Assembly: GCF_010671595.1 (NCBI RefSeq) | Contig: NZ_JAABOP010000002.1 | Location: forward strand, 434,001 to 498,000 | Length of the DNA stretch: 64,000 nt | Direction: 5' to 3' | DNA from: Muriicola jejuensis | GTDB lineage: Bacteria; Bacteroidota; Bacteroidia; Flavobacteriales; Flavobacteriaceae | In this document: in pieces, positions 50,422-58,649 of the stretch | Layout of the letters: every line of letters begins with the position of its first letter | Numbering within the stretch: the first letter of the stretch is position 1 | The notes under the pieces: generated by a model | The model's database searches: none | What the model saw: only the letters and a program-made list of their open reading frames with translations | Told to the model about the DNA's origin: nothing | Position numbers and translations under genes: made by a program

Positions 50422-51642
50422 CTAGGTGACCTTGATAGCAATTCTGTGGCAGGCGTTGTTCAGGTACCCCTTGGGGTTCCATCCGGGCAGGAGCATGGGC
50501 TGACTCTTCCCATTGGAATCTGTAGCACGGCCCCAGACCTCGTAGTAGCCTTTTTTCGGAAAGGAGATATCGGCACTGAAATGTTGCCAGGCCAATCGGT
50601 TTACCGGCTTTTGCAGGCTGCAGTTCTGCCATGTGGAGCCAAAATCAATGGAGTATTCCATTTTGGATACCTCCAGTTCCCCTGCCCAGGCATGCCCCCT
50701 GATATTCAATTTTCTGCCCTCTTTGATCATGGCACCCGATTGTGGGTAAGTGATCAGGGATTTTACGGGCATGGATTCTATGATACACATATCCTCATCC
50801 TTCACTTTTTCGCCCGGGGCCACCGGATTGCAAGGCATGCGGTAAGAATCTCCCGTCATCTTTGAACCGTCGTGGACGCGATCCCGGATGCTGATCCTCT
50901 GTATCCATTTACCCGAGACCGAGGCAGGCCAGCCGCCCGCGACCAGCCTCAGGGGGTAGCCATGGGCCAGGGGGATGTCCTCCCCGTTCATCTTAAAGGC
51001 CAGAAGGGTTTCATCCTGCAGTGCTTTCGCCATGGGAGCCCCTCTGGAAATGGTTTCTTTCTTGGGATCCCGACTGAGGTGAACATCGGCCGCGTGATAC
51101 CCTATGTAGACCGCCTTTTCGGTAAACCCGGCATCTTCCAGGACATCTCTTAATCTTACACCCGTCCATTCTGCACAGGAAACGGCACCCACCGTCCACT
51201 GGTTTCCCTTTGCGGGAGGATCGAATTCACTCCTGCCGTTACCCCCACATTCGAGGGTAAGCTGGTAAGTGTAGGTTTTGAATTTCGACTTTAGTTCGGA
51301 CAACGTATAAATTTTGGGTTTCCTGACGGCTTCCCCGTCTATGGTCAGTGTCCATGAGGCGACATCTACCTCCTCCGGGATCAATCCGTTATTGCGTATG
51401 AACATGAATTTATTCGGCGTGATCTTATCGTCCAGTAAATGGGCCTTGGCCTCTATATTCCAGGGCTTGTCATTGAGGATCACCATTTCCCTGTCCTTCC
51501 TGAATAATGTGAATGGATCCGGATCCTGCAAGGCCAGAAGGGAATACCCATTTGGTATCATCTTCCCGAAAACGATTTCCGTTCCCACTGCCGCTGTGAG
51601 CGTTCCAAGGGCTGTATTCTTTATAAAATGTCTTCTATTCAT
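50422..51642 (-). CDS. Tat-exported SorA/SoxC-like sulfite dehydrogenase, molybdenum subunit
   Basis: A 406-residue molybdopterin enzyme. The start at 51642 gives the leader MNRRHFIKNTALGTLTAAVG, a twin-arginine signal, so it acts in the periplasm. The sulfite-oxidase fold follows: molybdenum-binding Cys132 in LTLECGGNGRSEF, then WTGVRLRDVLEDAG, GYHAADVHLSRDPKKE and the GYPLRLVAGGWPASVSGKWI stretch. The C-terminal dimerisation domain starts near 280. Sulfite is oxidised to sulfate and electrons go to the SorB-like cytochrome encoded next. It diverges from sqr. Confidence 0.9.
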   Translation of the reverse strand: MNRRHFIKNTALGTLTAAVGTEIVFGKMIPNGYSLLALQDPDPFTLFRKDREMVILNDKPWNIEAKAHLLDDKITPNKFMFIRNNGLIPEEVDVASWTLTIDGEAVRKPKIYTLSELKSKFKTYTYQLTLECGGNGRSEFDPPAKGNQWTVGAVSCAEWTGVRLRDVLEDAGFTEKAVYIGYHAADVHLSRDPKKETISRGAPMAKALQDETLLAFKMNGEDIPLAHGYPLRLVAGGWPASVSGKWIQRISIRDRVHDGSKMTGDSYRMPCNPVAPGEKVKDEDMCIIESMPVKSLITYPQSGAMIKEGRKLNIRGHAWAGELEVSKMEYSIDFGSTWQNCSLQKPVNRLAWQHFSADISFPKKGYYEVWGRATDSNGKSQPMLLPGWNPKGYLNNACHRIAIKVT

Positions 51643-51741
51643 AGGAGCGTATGCGATTTCAACCAGAGCCTTAAAGTTAGAAATATTCCCTTTCCCTGTT
51701 TCTTTTCCATTAGACATTTGCCCGTAAGTTGGCAGTTTCCT

Positions 51742-51757
51742 TGCCCGGAACCGGGCA
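51742..51757 (-). promoter_or_regulatory. Inverted repeat upstream of the SorA-like gene
   Basis: TGCCCGGAACCGGGCA is an inverted repeat with 7-bp arms and a 2-bp centre, 100 bp before the SorA start. It may be an operator or an RNA hairpin in a leader. No -7 element could be placed. Confidence 0.3.
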
Positions 51758-51818
51758 GGGTCCCCCAGGGAAATGTCTTCCGACAGTGAAAAAGTACTCA
51801 AGTTCTCAAAGTTTTATT

Positions 51819-51862
51819 GTCACTTAGGTTACACTGTATCTTTAAAGATTGAGGTACCTTGT
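51819..51862 (+). promoter_or_regulatory. Sulfur-island palindrome and promoter before sqr
   Basis: GTCACTTAGGTTAC (51819-51832) is close to the palindrome at 43456. TACCTTGT (51855-51862) starts 22 nt after it and is a partial TAnnTTTG. The start codon is 28 bp further on. Confidence 0.7.
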
Positions 51863-51890
51863 ATACGATTTAAGAACAACAATCGATACC

Positions 51891-53153
51891 ATGAAAAAAC
51901 ATTATCGGATACTCGTCATCGGTGGGGGTACAGGCGGTATCATGACCGCTGCCCAGCTCAAGAAAAAAGACAAAAACCTGGAGATTGGCCTGATCGAACC
52001 GGCAGACACCCATTATTATCAACCCGCCTGGACCCTGGTAGGTGCAGGCACCTATGATTACAAGAAAACAGCCAGACCTATGGCTTCGTTGATTCCGGCT
52101 GGAGTCGACTGGGTTAAGGACTACGCTGTCTCACTCAAGCCGGAGAAGAACGTAGTCTCTACCAAAAAATCGGGCGATATATCCTACGATTACCTCGTAC
52201 TCTCCCCGGGGCTCGTCAATGATACATCACTGATAGAAGGGCTTACCGAAGCTATTGACAAAGGGGTGGTCTGTAGTAATTACACAGATCCGGAACACAC
52301 CTGGAAGGTCCTGCAGGGTTTCAAGGGGGGCAATGCGGTATTTACCCAGCCTACCACGCCTATTAAATGCGGAGGTGCGCCACAAAAGATCGCCTACCTC
52401 GCAGCCGATTACTTCAGAAAGAAAGGGATCCTGAAAAACAGCAATGTGATCTTTGCCACTCCGGGAACTGTGATCTTTGGGGTTCAGAAGGTCAAAGAGA
52501 CCCTGTTGAAGGTGATCGACCGTTACGGGATGCATTTCAGGCCTTATTACGCTCCATTTAAGATAGATGCGGAGAAAAAGATCATTTACTTCAAATACAC
52601 CGCACCTGAGGATAAAAGGGTTGCGATCAAGGAAGGCAATAAGATAGGGGAGACCATAAACGAGAAGGATGTCATCAGCATGCCCTTCGACATGCTCCAC
52701 CTCGCCCCACCCGAAACGGCCCCGAAATTTGTCAAGGATTCCTCTCTGGTAAATGATGCAGGCTGGGTTGAGGTGGATCACCACTCCCTTCAACACGTCA
52801 AATTCGCCAATGTATTTGCCATGGGGGATGTGGCCGCCCTGCCAACGGCTAAAACGGGAGCGGCCATTCGGAAACAGGTCCCTGTGGTTGTGGACAACCT
52901 TTTGGGTCTCATGAAAAAGGAAGGCATAAAGAACCACTCCTACAACGGGTATTCTTCTTGTCCGCTGGTCACCGGATACGGTAAAATGGTACTGGCCGAG
53001 TTCGACTACCAGAACAACTTTACCCCGGATCCGAAACTCAAACAGATGCTCATCTTCGACAGTTCCAAGGAACACTGGCGTCTGTGGATGCTGAAAAAAT
53101 ACATGTTGCCCTATCTCTACTGGAATAAAATGATGAAGGGCAAGAAGGTCTAG
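51891..53153 (+). CDS. sqr: Sulfide:quinone oxidoreductase, type II (SQOR-like)
   Basis: A 420-residue FAD enzyme that oxidises sulfide to persulfide or polysulfide and reduces membrane quinone. The start at 51891 gives MKKHYRILVIGGGTGGIMTA, with the FAD-binding GGGTGG directly after; an upstream ATG at 51849 is less likely. Cys160 in KCGGAPQKI and Cys357 in YSSCPLVTGYGKMVLAEFDY correspond to the redox-active pair of human SQOR; Cys128 is also present. FAMGDVAALPTAKTGAA near residue 310 is the second FAD motif. A C-terminal amphipathic helix may bind the membrane. It is transcribed away from the sulfite dehydrogenase genes. Confidence 0.95.
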   Translation: MKKHYRILVIGGGTGGIMTAAQLKKKDKNLEIGLIEPADTHYYQPAWTLVGAGTYDYKKTARPMASLIPAGVDWVKDYAVSLKPEKNVVSTKKSGDISYDYLVLSPGLVNDTSLIEGLTEAIDKGVVCSNYTDPEHTWKVLQGFKGGNAVFTQPTTPIKCGGAPQKIAYLAADYFRKKGILKNSNVIFATPGTVIFGVQKVKETLLKVIDRYGMHFRPYYAPFKIDAEKKIIYFKYTAPEDKRVAIKEGNKIGETINEKDVISMPFDMLHLAPPETAPKFVKDSSLVNDAGWVEVDHHSLQHVKFANVFAMGDVAALPTAKTGAAIRKQVPVVVDNLLGLMKKEGIKNHSYNGYSSCPLVTGYGKMVLAEFDYQNNFTPDPKLKQMLIFDSSKEHWRLWMLKKYMLPYLYWNKMMKGKKV

Positions 53154-53185
53154 TTTTCAGTATGTACATACTATGTGTGAAGGAT

Positions 53186-53215
53186 AGCAGGTGATCTTTG
53201 GTCACCTGCTTTCTG
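53186..53215 (+). terminator. Terminator after sqr
   Basis: AGCAGGTGA pairs with TCACCTGCT around a 7-nt loop, followed by a short T-rich tract, 33 bp after the sqr stop. Confidence 0.6.
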
Positions 53216-53269
53216 TCTGGAGTTTTATTTGGACAGTTTACTTACCTTAGTCGTAAACCGGATATCCGT

Positions 53270-53923
53270 ATGATCCTTCATCACCTGGAAGAAAAAGATT
53301 CATTGCTTAACCGCTTTATCGCTGAGATCAGAGATAAACGGGTACAGGGAGACCCCATGAGGTTTCGAAGGAATATTGAGCGCATAGGGGAGGTCCTTGC
53401 CTATGAACTCAGTAAGACCCTTGAATATTCGGGAAAGGAAGTAGAGACACCATTTGGTTCGAAACGTATAAAGGTCCCTGAGGATCAACTGGTCTTGTGT
53501 TCTGTACTGAGGGCAGGGTTACCCCTGCATCAGGGACTACTCAATTATTTCGACCGGGCTGAGAATGCCTTTATCTCCGCCTACAGGCATCACCCTGGTG
53601 GAGGGGATTCTTTTGAGGTGGTCGTCAAGTATTTTGCGGCCCCAGACCTCCATGGGAAGACCCTGATACTTACCGATCCCATGCTGGCCACGGGAAAGAC
53701 TCTTGAGAATGTCTATACGGCCCTTCTGGGGCACGGAAATCCGAAAAAGATCCACATTGTATCGGTCATAGGTTCGGTCCCGGGAATTTCCCATGTAAAG
53801 GACATCTTTCCTGAGAACACCCATTTGTGGATCGCGGCCATTGACGAGGAGTTGACGAGTAAGGGGTACATCATACCTGGCTTGGGGGATGCCGGAGATC
53901 TTGCGTTCGGCACAAAACTATAG
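53270..53923 (+). CDS. upp: Uracil phosphoribosyltransferase
   Basis: A 217-residue salvage enzyme making UMP from uracil and PRPP. The start at 53270 (MILHHLEEKDSLLNRF) fits the family; the frame stays open to 53198. The PRPP loop is LILTDPMLATGKTLEN, and CSVLRAGLPLHQG holds the other phosphate-binding part. The C-terminal GYIIPGLGDAGDLAFGTKL binds uracil. It follows the sqr terminator and has no link with the sulfur genes. Confidence 0.95.
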   Translation: MILHHLEEKDSLLNRFIAEIRDKRVQGDPMRFRRNIERIGEVLAYELSKTLEYSGKEVETPFGSKRIKVPEDQLVLCSVLRAGLPLHQGLLNYFDRAENAFISAYRHHPGGGDSFEVVVKYFAAPDLHGKTLILTDPMLATGKTLENVYTALLGHGNPKKIHIVSVIGSVPGISHVKDIFPENTHLWIAAIDEELTSKGYIIPGLGDAGDLAFGTKL

Positions 53924-53989
53924 GCATTTACCACGGGTTTAAGGGATGTCGGGGGTCATCCGATGCTATGAGACTATAATAACTTTTGA

Positions 53990-53997
53990 TAACTTTG
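53990..53997 (+). promoter_or_regulatory. Probable trxB promoter -7 element
   Basis: TAACTTTG is a perfect TAnnTTTG, 48 bp before the trxB start. An imperfect direct repeat (AATAACTTTTGAT) precedes it. No TTG is found at the usual -33 spacing. Confidence 0.4.
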
Positions 53998-54045
53998 TAT
54001 ATCCCTTTTTAGGGGAATGGGGTAATTTTACCTGTTTAAATTTAA

Positions 54046-55020
54046 ATGAAAATGGCAGAATCAACAGAACGAATAAAAACCCTCATTTTGGGTTCAGGGC
54101 CTGCCGGTTATACGGCCGCGATCTATGCGGCCCGGGCCGATCTCAAACCGGTGATCTACACCGGCATGGAGCCGGGGGGACAACTTACCACCACCACGGA
54201 GGTCGATAATTTTCCCGGGTACCCTGAAGGCATAGACGGCCCAACCATGATGGTGCAACTACAGCAGCAGGCAGAACGCTTTGGGACGGAAGTCAGGATC
54301 GGGATGGCCACCGCAGTGGAACTCAGCGACCAGGTCGGAGGAATTCACAAGGTTACCATTGATGATTCCAAGGTAGTGGAAGCAGAGACCCTGATCATAT
54401 CCACAGGGGCTTCGGCAAAATATTTGAATATCCCCAGTGAACAGCGCCTTCGGGGTGGAGGGGTATCGGCCTGCGCGGTATGCGACGGATTCTTCTATAA
54501 AGGACAGGAAGTAGCCATCGTTGGAGGTGGAGACACGGCCGCTGAGGAAGCCTCTTACCTGGCGAACATCTGCAAAAAAGTAACCATGTTGGTGCGAAAG
54601 GGTGAAATGCGTGCCTCGAAAGCCATGCAGCACCGTGTGAACAGCCTTCCTAACATCGATATCCGGTATTTTACCGAGGTCGATGAGATCCTGGGAGATC
54701 AGGTGGTAGAAGGCCTGAGGATGGTCAATAACCAGACCGGAGAGAAGGAGGAGATACCGATCACCGGCTTTTTTGTGGCCATCGGGCATAAGCCCAATAC
54801 GGACATTTTCAAGGGACAATTGGAAATGGACAGCACCGGGTACCTTATCACTAAAGGCAAATCCACCAAGACCTCGAAACCCGGGGTATTCGCCAGTGGT
54901 GATGTTCAGGATAAGGAATACAGGCAGGCGGTGACTGCGGCCGGGACCGGCTGTATGGCAGCCCTCGATGCAGAGAGGTATCTGGCCAGTGTTGAAACCC
55001 CCGCGGAGATCAATTCATAA
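54046..55020 (+). CDS. trxB: Thioredoxin reductase
   Basis: A 324-residue NADPH-dependent flavoenzyme that keeps thioredoxin reduced in the cytoplasm. The FAD motif LILGSGPAGYTAAIYAAR is near the N-terminus, the redox pair is CAVC (Cys143 and Cys146), and VAIVGGGDTAAEEA binds NADPH. VFASGDVQDKEYRQAVTAAGTGC is the C-terminal FAD part. ATG at 54052 is an alternative start. Its terminator is at 55041. Confidence 0.97.
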   Translation: MKMAESTERIKTLILGSGPAGYTAAIYAARADLKPVIYTGMEPGGQLTTTTEVDNFPGYPEGIDGPTMMVQLQQQAERFGTEVRIGMATAVELSDQVGGIHKVTIDDSKVVEAETLIISTGASAKYLNIPSEQRLRGGGVSACAVCDGFFYKGQEVAIVGGGDTAAEEASYLANICKKVTMLVRKGEMRASKAMQHRVNSLPNIDIRYFTEVDEILGDQVVEGLRMVNNQTGEKEEIPITGFFVAIGHKPNTDIFKGQLEMDSTGYLITKGKSTKTSKPGVFASGDVQDKEYRQAVTAAGTGCMAALDAERYLASVETPAEINS

Positions 55021-55040
55021 AGCACAATATTCATAACAGA

Positions 55041-55068
55041 AAACCCCGGTATTCCGGGGTTTTTTATT
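55041..55068. terminator. Terminator after trxB, usable on both strands
   Basis: AAACCCCGG pairs with CCGGGGTTT around a short loop, followed by T-runs. It stands between the convergent trxB and lipocalin-like genes. Confidence 0.88.
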
Positions 55069-55090
55069 TTCTATATGACGGGATGAGTAC

Positions 55091-55534
55091 CTAGTCTATT
55101 CGGATATAGTTCTCTGAAAACGTAGGATTTCCATCCAGGTCAAGAGATATCTGGCTGTACGTATCGTCCTTCAGGTCCAGTTGAAAATTGAAGACCCTCA
55201 TGGTATCCAGGGCTTGCATCATTTCATAATCCCCATACTCAATGGTCTCTATCAGTTCATCTTCTGTGATGGTGAAGGAACCGTATCCAAAGCGACCCTG
55301 TTTGTCTCCCGGTACCCAGCGAGACCACATGATCTTTCCGTTGTAATACATCTTTACCTGGCGGTACCCCTCGTCCTTGGCAACAGTATCAACCTTATCA
55401 CCATCCCAGTATGAAAAACTCTGGAGCTCCCATACTCCCTGCATGGAATGCATGGGATTGGGTTTAGAGGAGAGGATGGTTGCCGCTATGACAAAAATAA
55501 AGACGAGGCCAGCGATCTTAATGGTTTTCTTCAT
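55091..55534 (-). CDS. Lipocalin-like exported protein, unknown function
   Basis: A 147-residue protein. The start at 55534 (MKKTIKIAGLVFIFVIAATIL) gives a clean signal or anchor; 55558 is also open. The remainder shows a beta-rich pattern: MQGVWELQSFSYWDGDKVDT, then MYYNGKIMWSRW and GRFGYGSFTITEDELIETIEYG. This is similar to small lipocalin-like proteins of Bacteroidota that begin GVWEL or GTWEL. The ligand is not known. It is transcribed alone, converging with trxB. Confidence 0.72.
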   Translation of the reverse strand: MKKTIKIAGLVFIFVIAATILSSKPNPMHSMQGVWELQSFSYWDGDKVDTVAKDEGYRQVKMYYNGKIMWSRWVPGDKQGRFGYGSFTITEDELIETIEYGDYEMMQALDTMRVFNFQLDLKDDTYSQISLDLDGNPTFSENYIRID

Positions 55535-55639
55535 AGGTGAGTGATTTAGTACTTCCAAAAGTTCAATTAAGATACAATTTTTTTAATAAAAATTTAACGC
55601 ATCCCGAATATTTTGACTTTAATCTGCAGCTCCAGACAC

Positions 55640-56695
55640 TTACTCTTTTCCCACAAAGGAATTAAGGGCATTCGACAGTGTGGTAAGGTCCTTACTCTTG
55701 TGAGCAGACGTCAGGACGATCCTGTGAGTGGCATAGGTGTCCTCGGTCGGATATCTGAAATCGGTTACCAGGATGTTCTGCTTTATCAGATGGTCTGTAA
55801 GATTTGGGTCTGAATATCCAAACACTGGGTAATTTGGCATAGAATTCAGGAGATTTTCGATTTTCATGGCATCCATGAAGAAGTTGATATTCTGTACAAG
55901 GTCCTTTCTTTTCCGTTGATAAATAGGGATTGCCTTTAGAAATTGAGACAGGTAAAAAGGGGCTGCCGGACTGGCTCCTCCGAAAAAGTCGGAAGCCTTC
56001 ATCTTTGCTATCCTGGCAGTATTTCCCGCGACCAGGCCTGCCTGTACCGCCAGGGCCTTACCCAGGGATGCACAAAGTACCAACTCTTTGCAGGTGAGGG
56101 ACTTCAGGGTTCTGTAAACACCCCCTCCATCCTGTCCGATCACGCCAATACCGTGTGAATCATCTACCACCAGGATACACGATTCGAGAGGCAGGGTTTT
56201 AAGGATCTCAAAATTTGGGTAGTTGCAACCTGAAAAGTCGATGGAATCGATAAAAACAACGGGGGTTTGAGCGTTTTTCTGGTCGAGGTGCTCCCTGAGG
56301 GCTATACCCAGGGTGGTATAGGTGGTGTAGGGCTTGGCACCACTGGTATAGAGGGCAGAGTGCGTATTGGGGGCGTAGAACAGGGAATGGTCTTTGTTCT
56401 TAAAATGATTGGCCAGCATTTGCCCTGCGAGGTATCCGGAAGACAAAGTAAGGGCAGCCTCGCTTCCCACCCATCCCGCGATATACGCTTCGGCTTCTTC
56501 GTAAATGGTAAATTGGATATTGGCGCGGCGGGAAGAGCCGTAATTCGACCCGTATTGCTCTATGGCCTCGTGGGCCAACGCTCTGAATTCTGCATCCTGC
56601 TGCATGCCCAGATAGGAAGTACCTCCAAAATAGAGATAATCCCTGCCCCCGTATTCAAGGGTTCTTCCCGGATACGATGAAACCAGCACCTTCAT
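55640..56695 (-). CDS. BioF-like PLP-dependent alpha-oxoamine synthase
   Basis: A 351-residue fold-type I PLP enzyme, shorter than typical BioF (about 385). The substrate-binding region YLYFGGTSYLG and YGSNYGSSRRANIQFTIYEEAE are of the alpha-oxoamine synthase type. DDSHGIG (Asp178, His181) and the PLP-binding Lys213 in CASLGKALAVQAG are present. These enzymes join an amino acid and an acyl-CoA. True KAPA synthase activity is possible, but no other bio genes are near. It overlaps the epimerase gene by 4 bp, so the products may share a pathway. Confidence 0.85.
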   Translation of the reverse strand: MKVLVSSYPGRTLEYGGRDYLYFGGTSYLGMQQDAEFRALAHEAIEQYGSNYGSSRRANIQFTIYEEAEAYIAGWVGSEAALTLSSGYLAGQMLANHFKNKDHSLFYAPNTHSALYTSGAKPYTTYTTLGIALREHLDQKNAQTPVVFIDSIDFSGCNYPNFEILKTLPLESCILVVDDSHGIGVIGQDGGGVYRTLKSLTCKELVLCASLGKALAVQAGLVAGNTARIAKMKASDFFGGASPAAPFYLSQFLKAIPIYQRKRKDLVQNINFFMDAMKIENLLNSMPNYPVFGYSDPNLTDHLIKQNILVTDFRYPTEDTYATHRIVLTSAHKSKDLTTLSNALNSFVGKE

Positions 56696-57705
56696 AGCAA
56701 CAGTTGAATTCCACTCCCCCCGATTTTCGGAAAGGTGATACGGGCATCGTCGTGGATCTTTATCCCGCTTGCAATATCATTGGAAATCAGCAGGGGGCCG
56801 TCCATATCTACGTAATCCAATTGAGGCAGGAGCTGGCCAATGGCCGATATCCCTACGGTGGATTCCGTCATGCACCCCACCATGATCTTCAGCCCCAGTT
56901 CCCTGCCTTGTTTGATCATTCGCAGGGCAGGAGTCAGGCCACCACATTTGGTCAGTTTGATGTTGATCCCGTTGAAGTGGAGCGCACACCGAGCCACATC
57001 CGACTCCACAAGGCAACTTTCATCGGCGATCACGGGAAGGACCGAGTGGTGTGCCACCCTTTCCATCCCTTCCCAGTCGTCTGCCTTCAGAGGCTGTTCG
57101 ATGAACTCCACCCCGAGCTCCTTCAGGGATGGGGCAATGGCAATGGTCTGGGAGGCTGTCCAGGCGCCATTGGCATCGATTCTGAACACGGAAGTACTGT
57201 GCTTACGCAATTCCCTGACAATCTCCAGATCTTCTTTGGTACCCAGTTTGATCTTGTAGATAGGCCAGGGCTTTTCCTTCATTTTGGAGACCATTCGTTC
57301 GATCGTATCAATCCCGATCGTGTAATTCGTAATCGGATATTTAGCGGTGGAGGTGCCCCACAATTCGTAAAGGGGTTTCTTCTGCAGCTTTCCATAAAGG
57401 TCATGGGCTGCGAGGTCCAGGGCACAGAGGGCGAATGAGGAGAGGTTCTTCTCCCTTAGCCATCGGTGGAAGTCTTCAGGTTTATTAAAGGGATAGCTCT
57501 CGATCTCATCCCGGATCCCCCGTATCTCAGATAAAAGGCTCTGAAGGGTATGGCCGTAATAGGGGTTAGAGGTAGCCTCTCCGTAACCGGTTTCTCCTGC
57601 CATACTCAGGTGTACGATGAGGGTGTCCTGGGTGCTGTGTGATTCCCTGGAGATGGTGAACGGGTGTTTCAGGGTTAAGGTATGTGTGCTGAGGTCGAGT
57701 ACCAT
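56692..57705 (-). CDS. Dipeptide epimerase, enolase superfamily
   Basis: A 337-residue enzyme of the muconate lactonising subgroup, like L-Ala-D/L-Glu epimerases. The K-x-K acid/base pair is YKIKLG (Lys151 and Lys153), the metal ligands are Asp177 (RIDANGAW), Glu203 (EQPL) and Asp228 (ADES), and the second base is in NIKLTKCGG. It should act on dipeptides from cell-wall turnover, in the cytoplasm. It lies directly before the BioF-like gene with a 4-bp overlap. Confidence 0.9.
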   Translation of the reverse strand: MVLDLSTHTLTLKHPFTISRESHSTQDTLIVHLSMAGETGYGEATSNPYYGHTLQSLLSEIRGIRDEIESYPFNKPEDFHRWLREKNLSSFALCALDLAAHDLYGKLQKKPLYELWGTSTAKYPITNYTIGIDTIERMVSKMKEKPWPIYKIKLGTKEDLEIVRELRKHSTSVFRIDANGAWTASQTIAIAPSLKELGVEFIEQPLKADDWEGMERVAHHSVLPVIADESCLVESDVARCALHFNGINIKLTKCGGLTPALRMIKQGRELGLKIMVGCMTESTVGISAIGQLLPQLDYVDMDGPLLISNDIASGIKIHDDARITFPKIGGSGIQLLL

Positions 57706-57740
57706 ATCAAATTTCTAACTAAGATACATAAAGCCCGGAA

Positions 57741-57775
57741 AGAGAAATAAAAAACCCCGGATGAAAATCCAGGGT
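57741..57775 (-). terminator. Terminator after the head-GIN gene
   Basis: On the minus strand ACCCTGGA pairs with TCCGGGGT (one wobble) around a 6-nt loop, followed by a run of T. It lies 24 bp after the head-GIN stop. Confidence 0.65.
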
Positions 57776-57798
57776 CTTTCACCTTCTATGGAAAAGGC

Positions 57799-58521
57799 TC
57801 AGTCCTTGTGGACGCTGCCCGAATAAGATTTGTTTTTCTCCACGGTGGGATCTCCGGTATAGGAGATGTCTGCCCCGCTACTGACGTCGGCGATAAGGGA
57901 TTCGGAGACATTCACATCAATGTCTGCGCCGCTGCTGGCATCGGCATAGCAGACCCTTACGGCAAAATCCCTGGCCCTGATACCGGCGCCGCTGCTCGCA
58001 TCAGCTCTCAGGAGTTGGGCCTCACCCTCCAGGCGAATATCCGCCCCACTGCTGGCGTCGGCCTCTACTTCATCCGCAACCACAGAAGCCTTGATATCGG
58101 CTCCGCTGCTGGCATCCAGTGCGATCCTGTTCCCCCTGATGACATTCCTGGTCTCCAGATCCGACCCACTGGAGGCATAAAGCCCGGTTACCTCGGGCAT
58201 GGTCACATGGATCCTTTTGGTGGCCCTGCCGATGTTCTCATAGGTATGGATCTTGAGTTTACCGTTTTTGATATCTGTTCCGATGAGGTCTGCGATGTTC
58301 TCGTCGGCTTCCACTTCGATGGAATAGGCATCGCCCTGGGTAACAAAGACATCCAGACCTTCTGAGGCCGAGACCTCAGTAAATTCTTCGGAAACGGTAC
58401 GAGTTTCCTTGGCTACGACTCCATTCCCCATTTTACCCTGGCCGAAATTCATATTGAAAGCACAGGAGGAGAAGAAAAGGGCCATTAAGATGGCAATTGC
58501 AATTCTGGCTAGTGTTGTCAT
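57799..58521 (-). CDS. Head-GIN domain (DUF2807) exported protein
   Basis: A 240-residue lipoprotein (SSC, about residue 20). The mature part is a right-handed beta-helix-like domain built of short repeats: ASSGSDLE, DASSGADIKA, DASSGADIRL, DASSGAGIRA, DASSGADIDV and DVSSGADISY. The family lies at the end of PadR-PspC operons in Bacteroidota and is thought to act in envelope stress. It is followed by a terminator and preceded by a -7 element at 58577. Confidence 0.9.
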   Translation of the reverse strand: MTTLARIAIAILMALFFSSCAFNMNFGQGKMGNGVVAKETRTVSEEFTEVSASEGLDVFVTQGDAYSIEVEADENIADLIGTDIKNGKLKIHTYENIGRATKRIHVTMPEVTGLYASSGSDLETRNVIRGNRIALDASSGADIKASVVADEVEADASSGADIRLEGEAQLLRADASSGAGIRARDFAVRVCYADASSGADIDVNVSESLIADVSSGADISYTGDPTVEKNKSYSGSVHKD

Positions 58522-58576
58522 GATGTTGTTTTTGTTCCGGAAATGAGTCCGGGGTGGTTATTGTTAAATGTCAGTT

Positions 58577-58584
58577 CAAATGTA
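58577..58584 (-). promoter_or_regulatory. Probable promoter -7 element of the head-GIN gene
   Basis: On the minus strand this reads TACATTTG, a perfect TAnnTTTG, 56 bp before the head-GIN start. The gene may therefore be transcribed both alone and by read-through from the PspC gene. Confidence 0.4.
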
Positions 58585-58649
58585 TCTTTCACTTGCTATT
58601 ATTACCATTCGGTTTGACTCAGTTGTCGATAAAGCAGGATGAAATGCAG

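Noticed and set aside
50420-50632. N-terminal extension of the SorB-like frame
   Set aside because: It overlaps the SorA-like gene in another frame and precedes the anchor helix with no family similarity; the start at 50419 fits the operon spacing.
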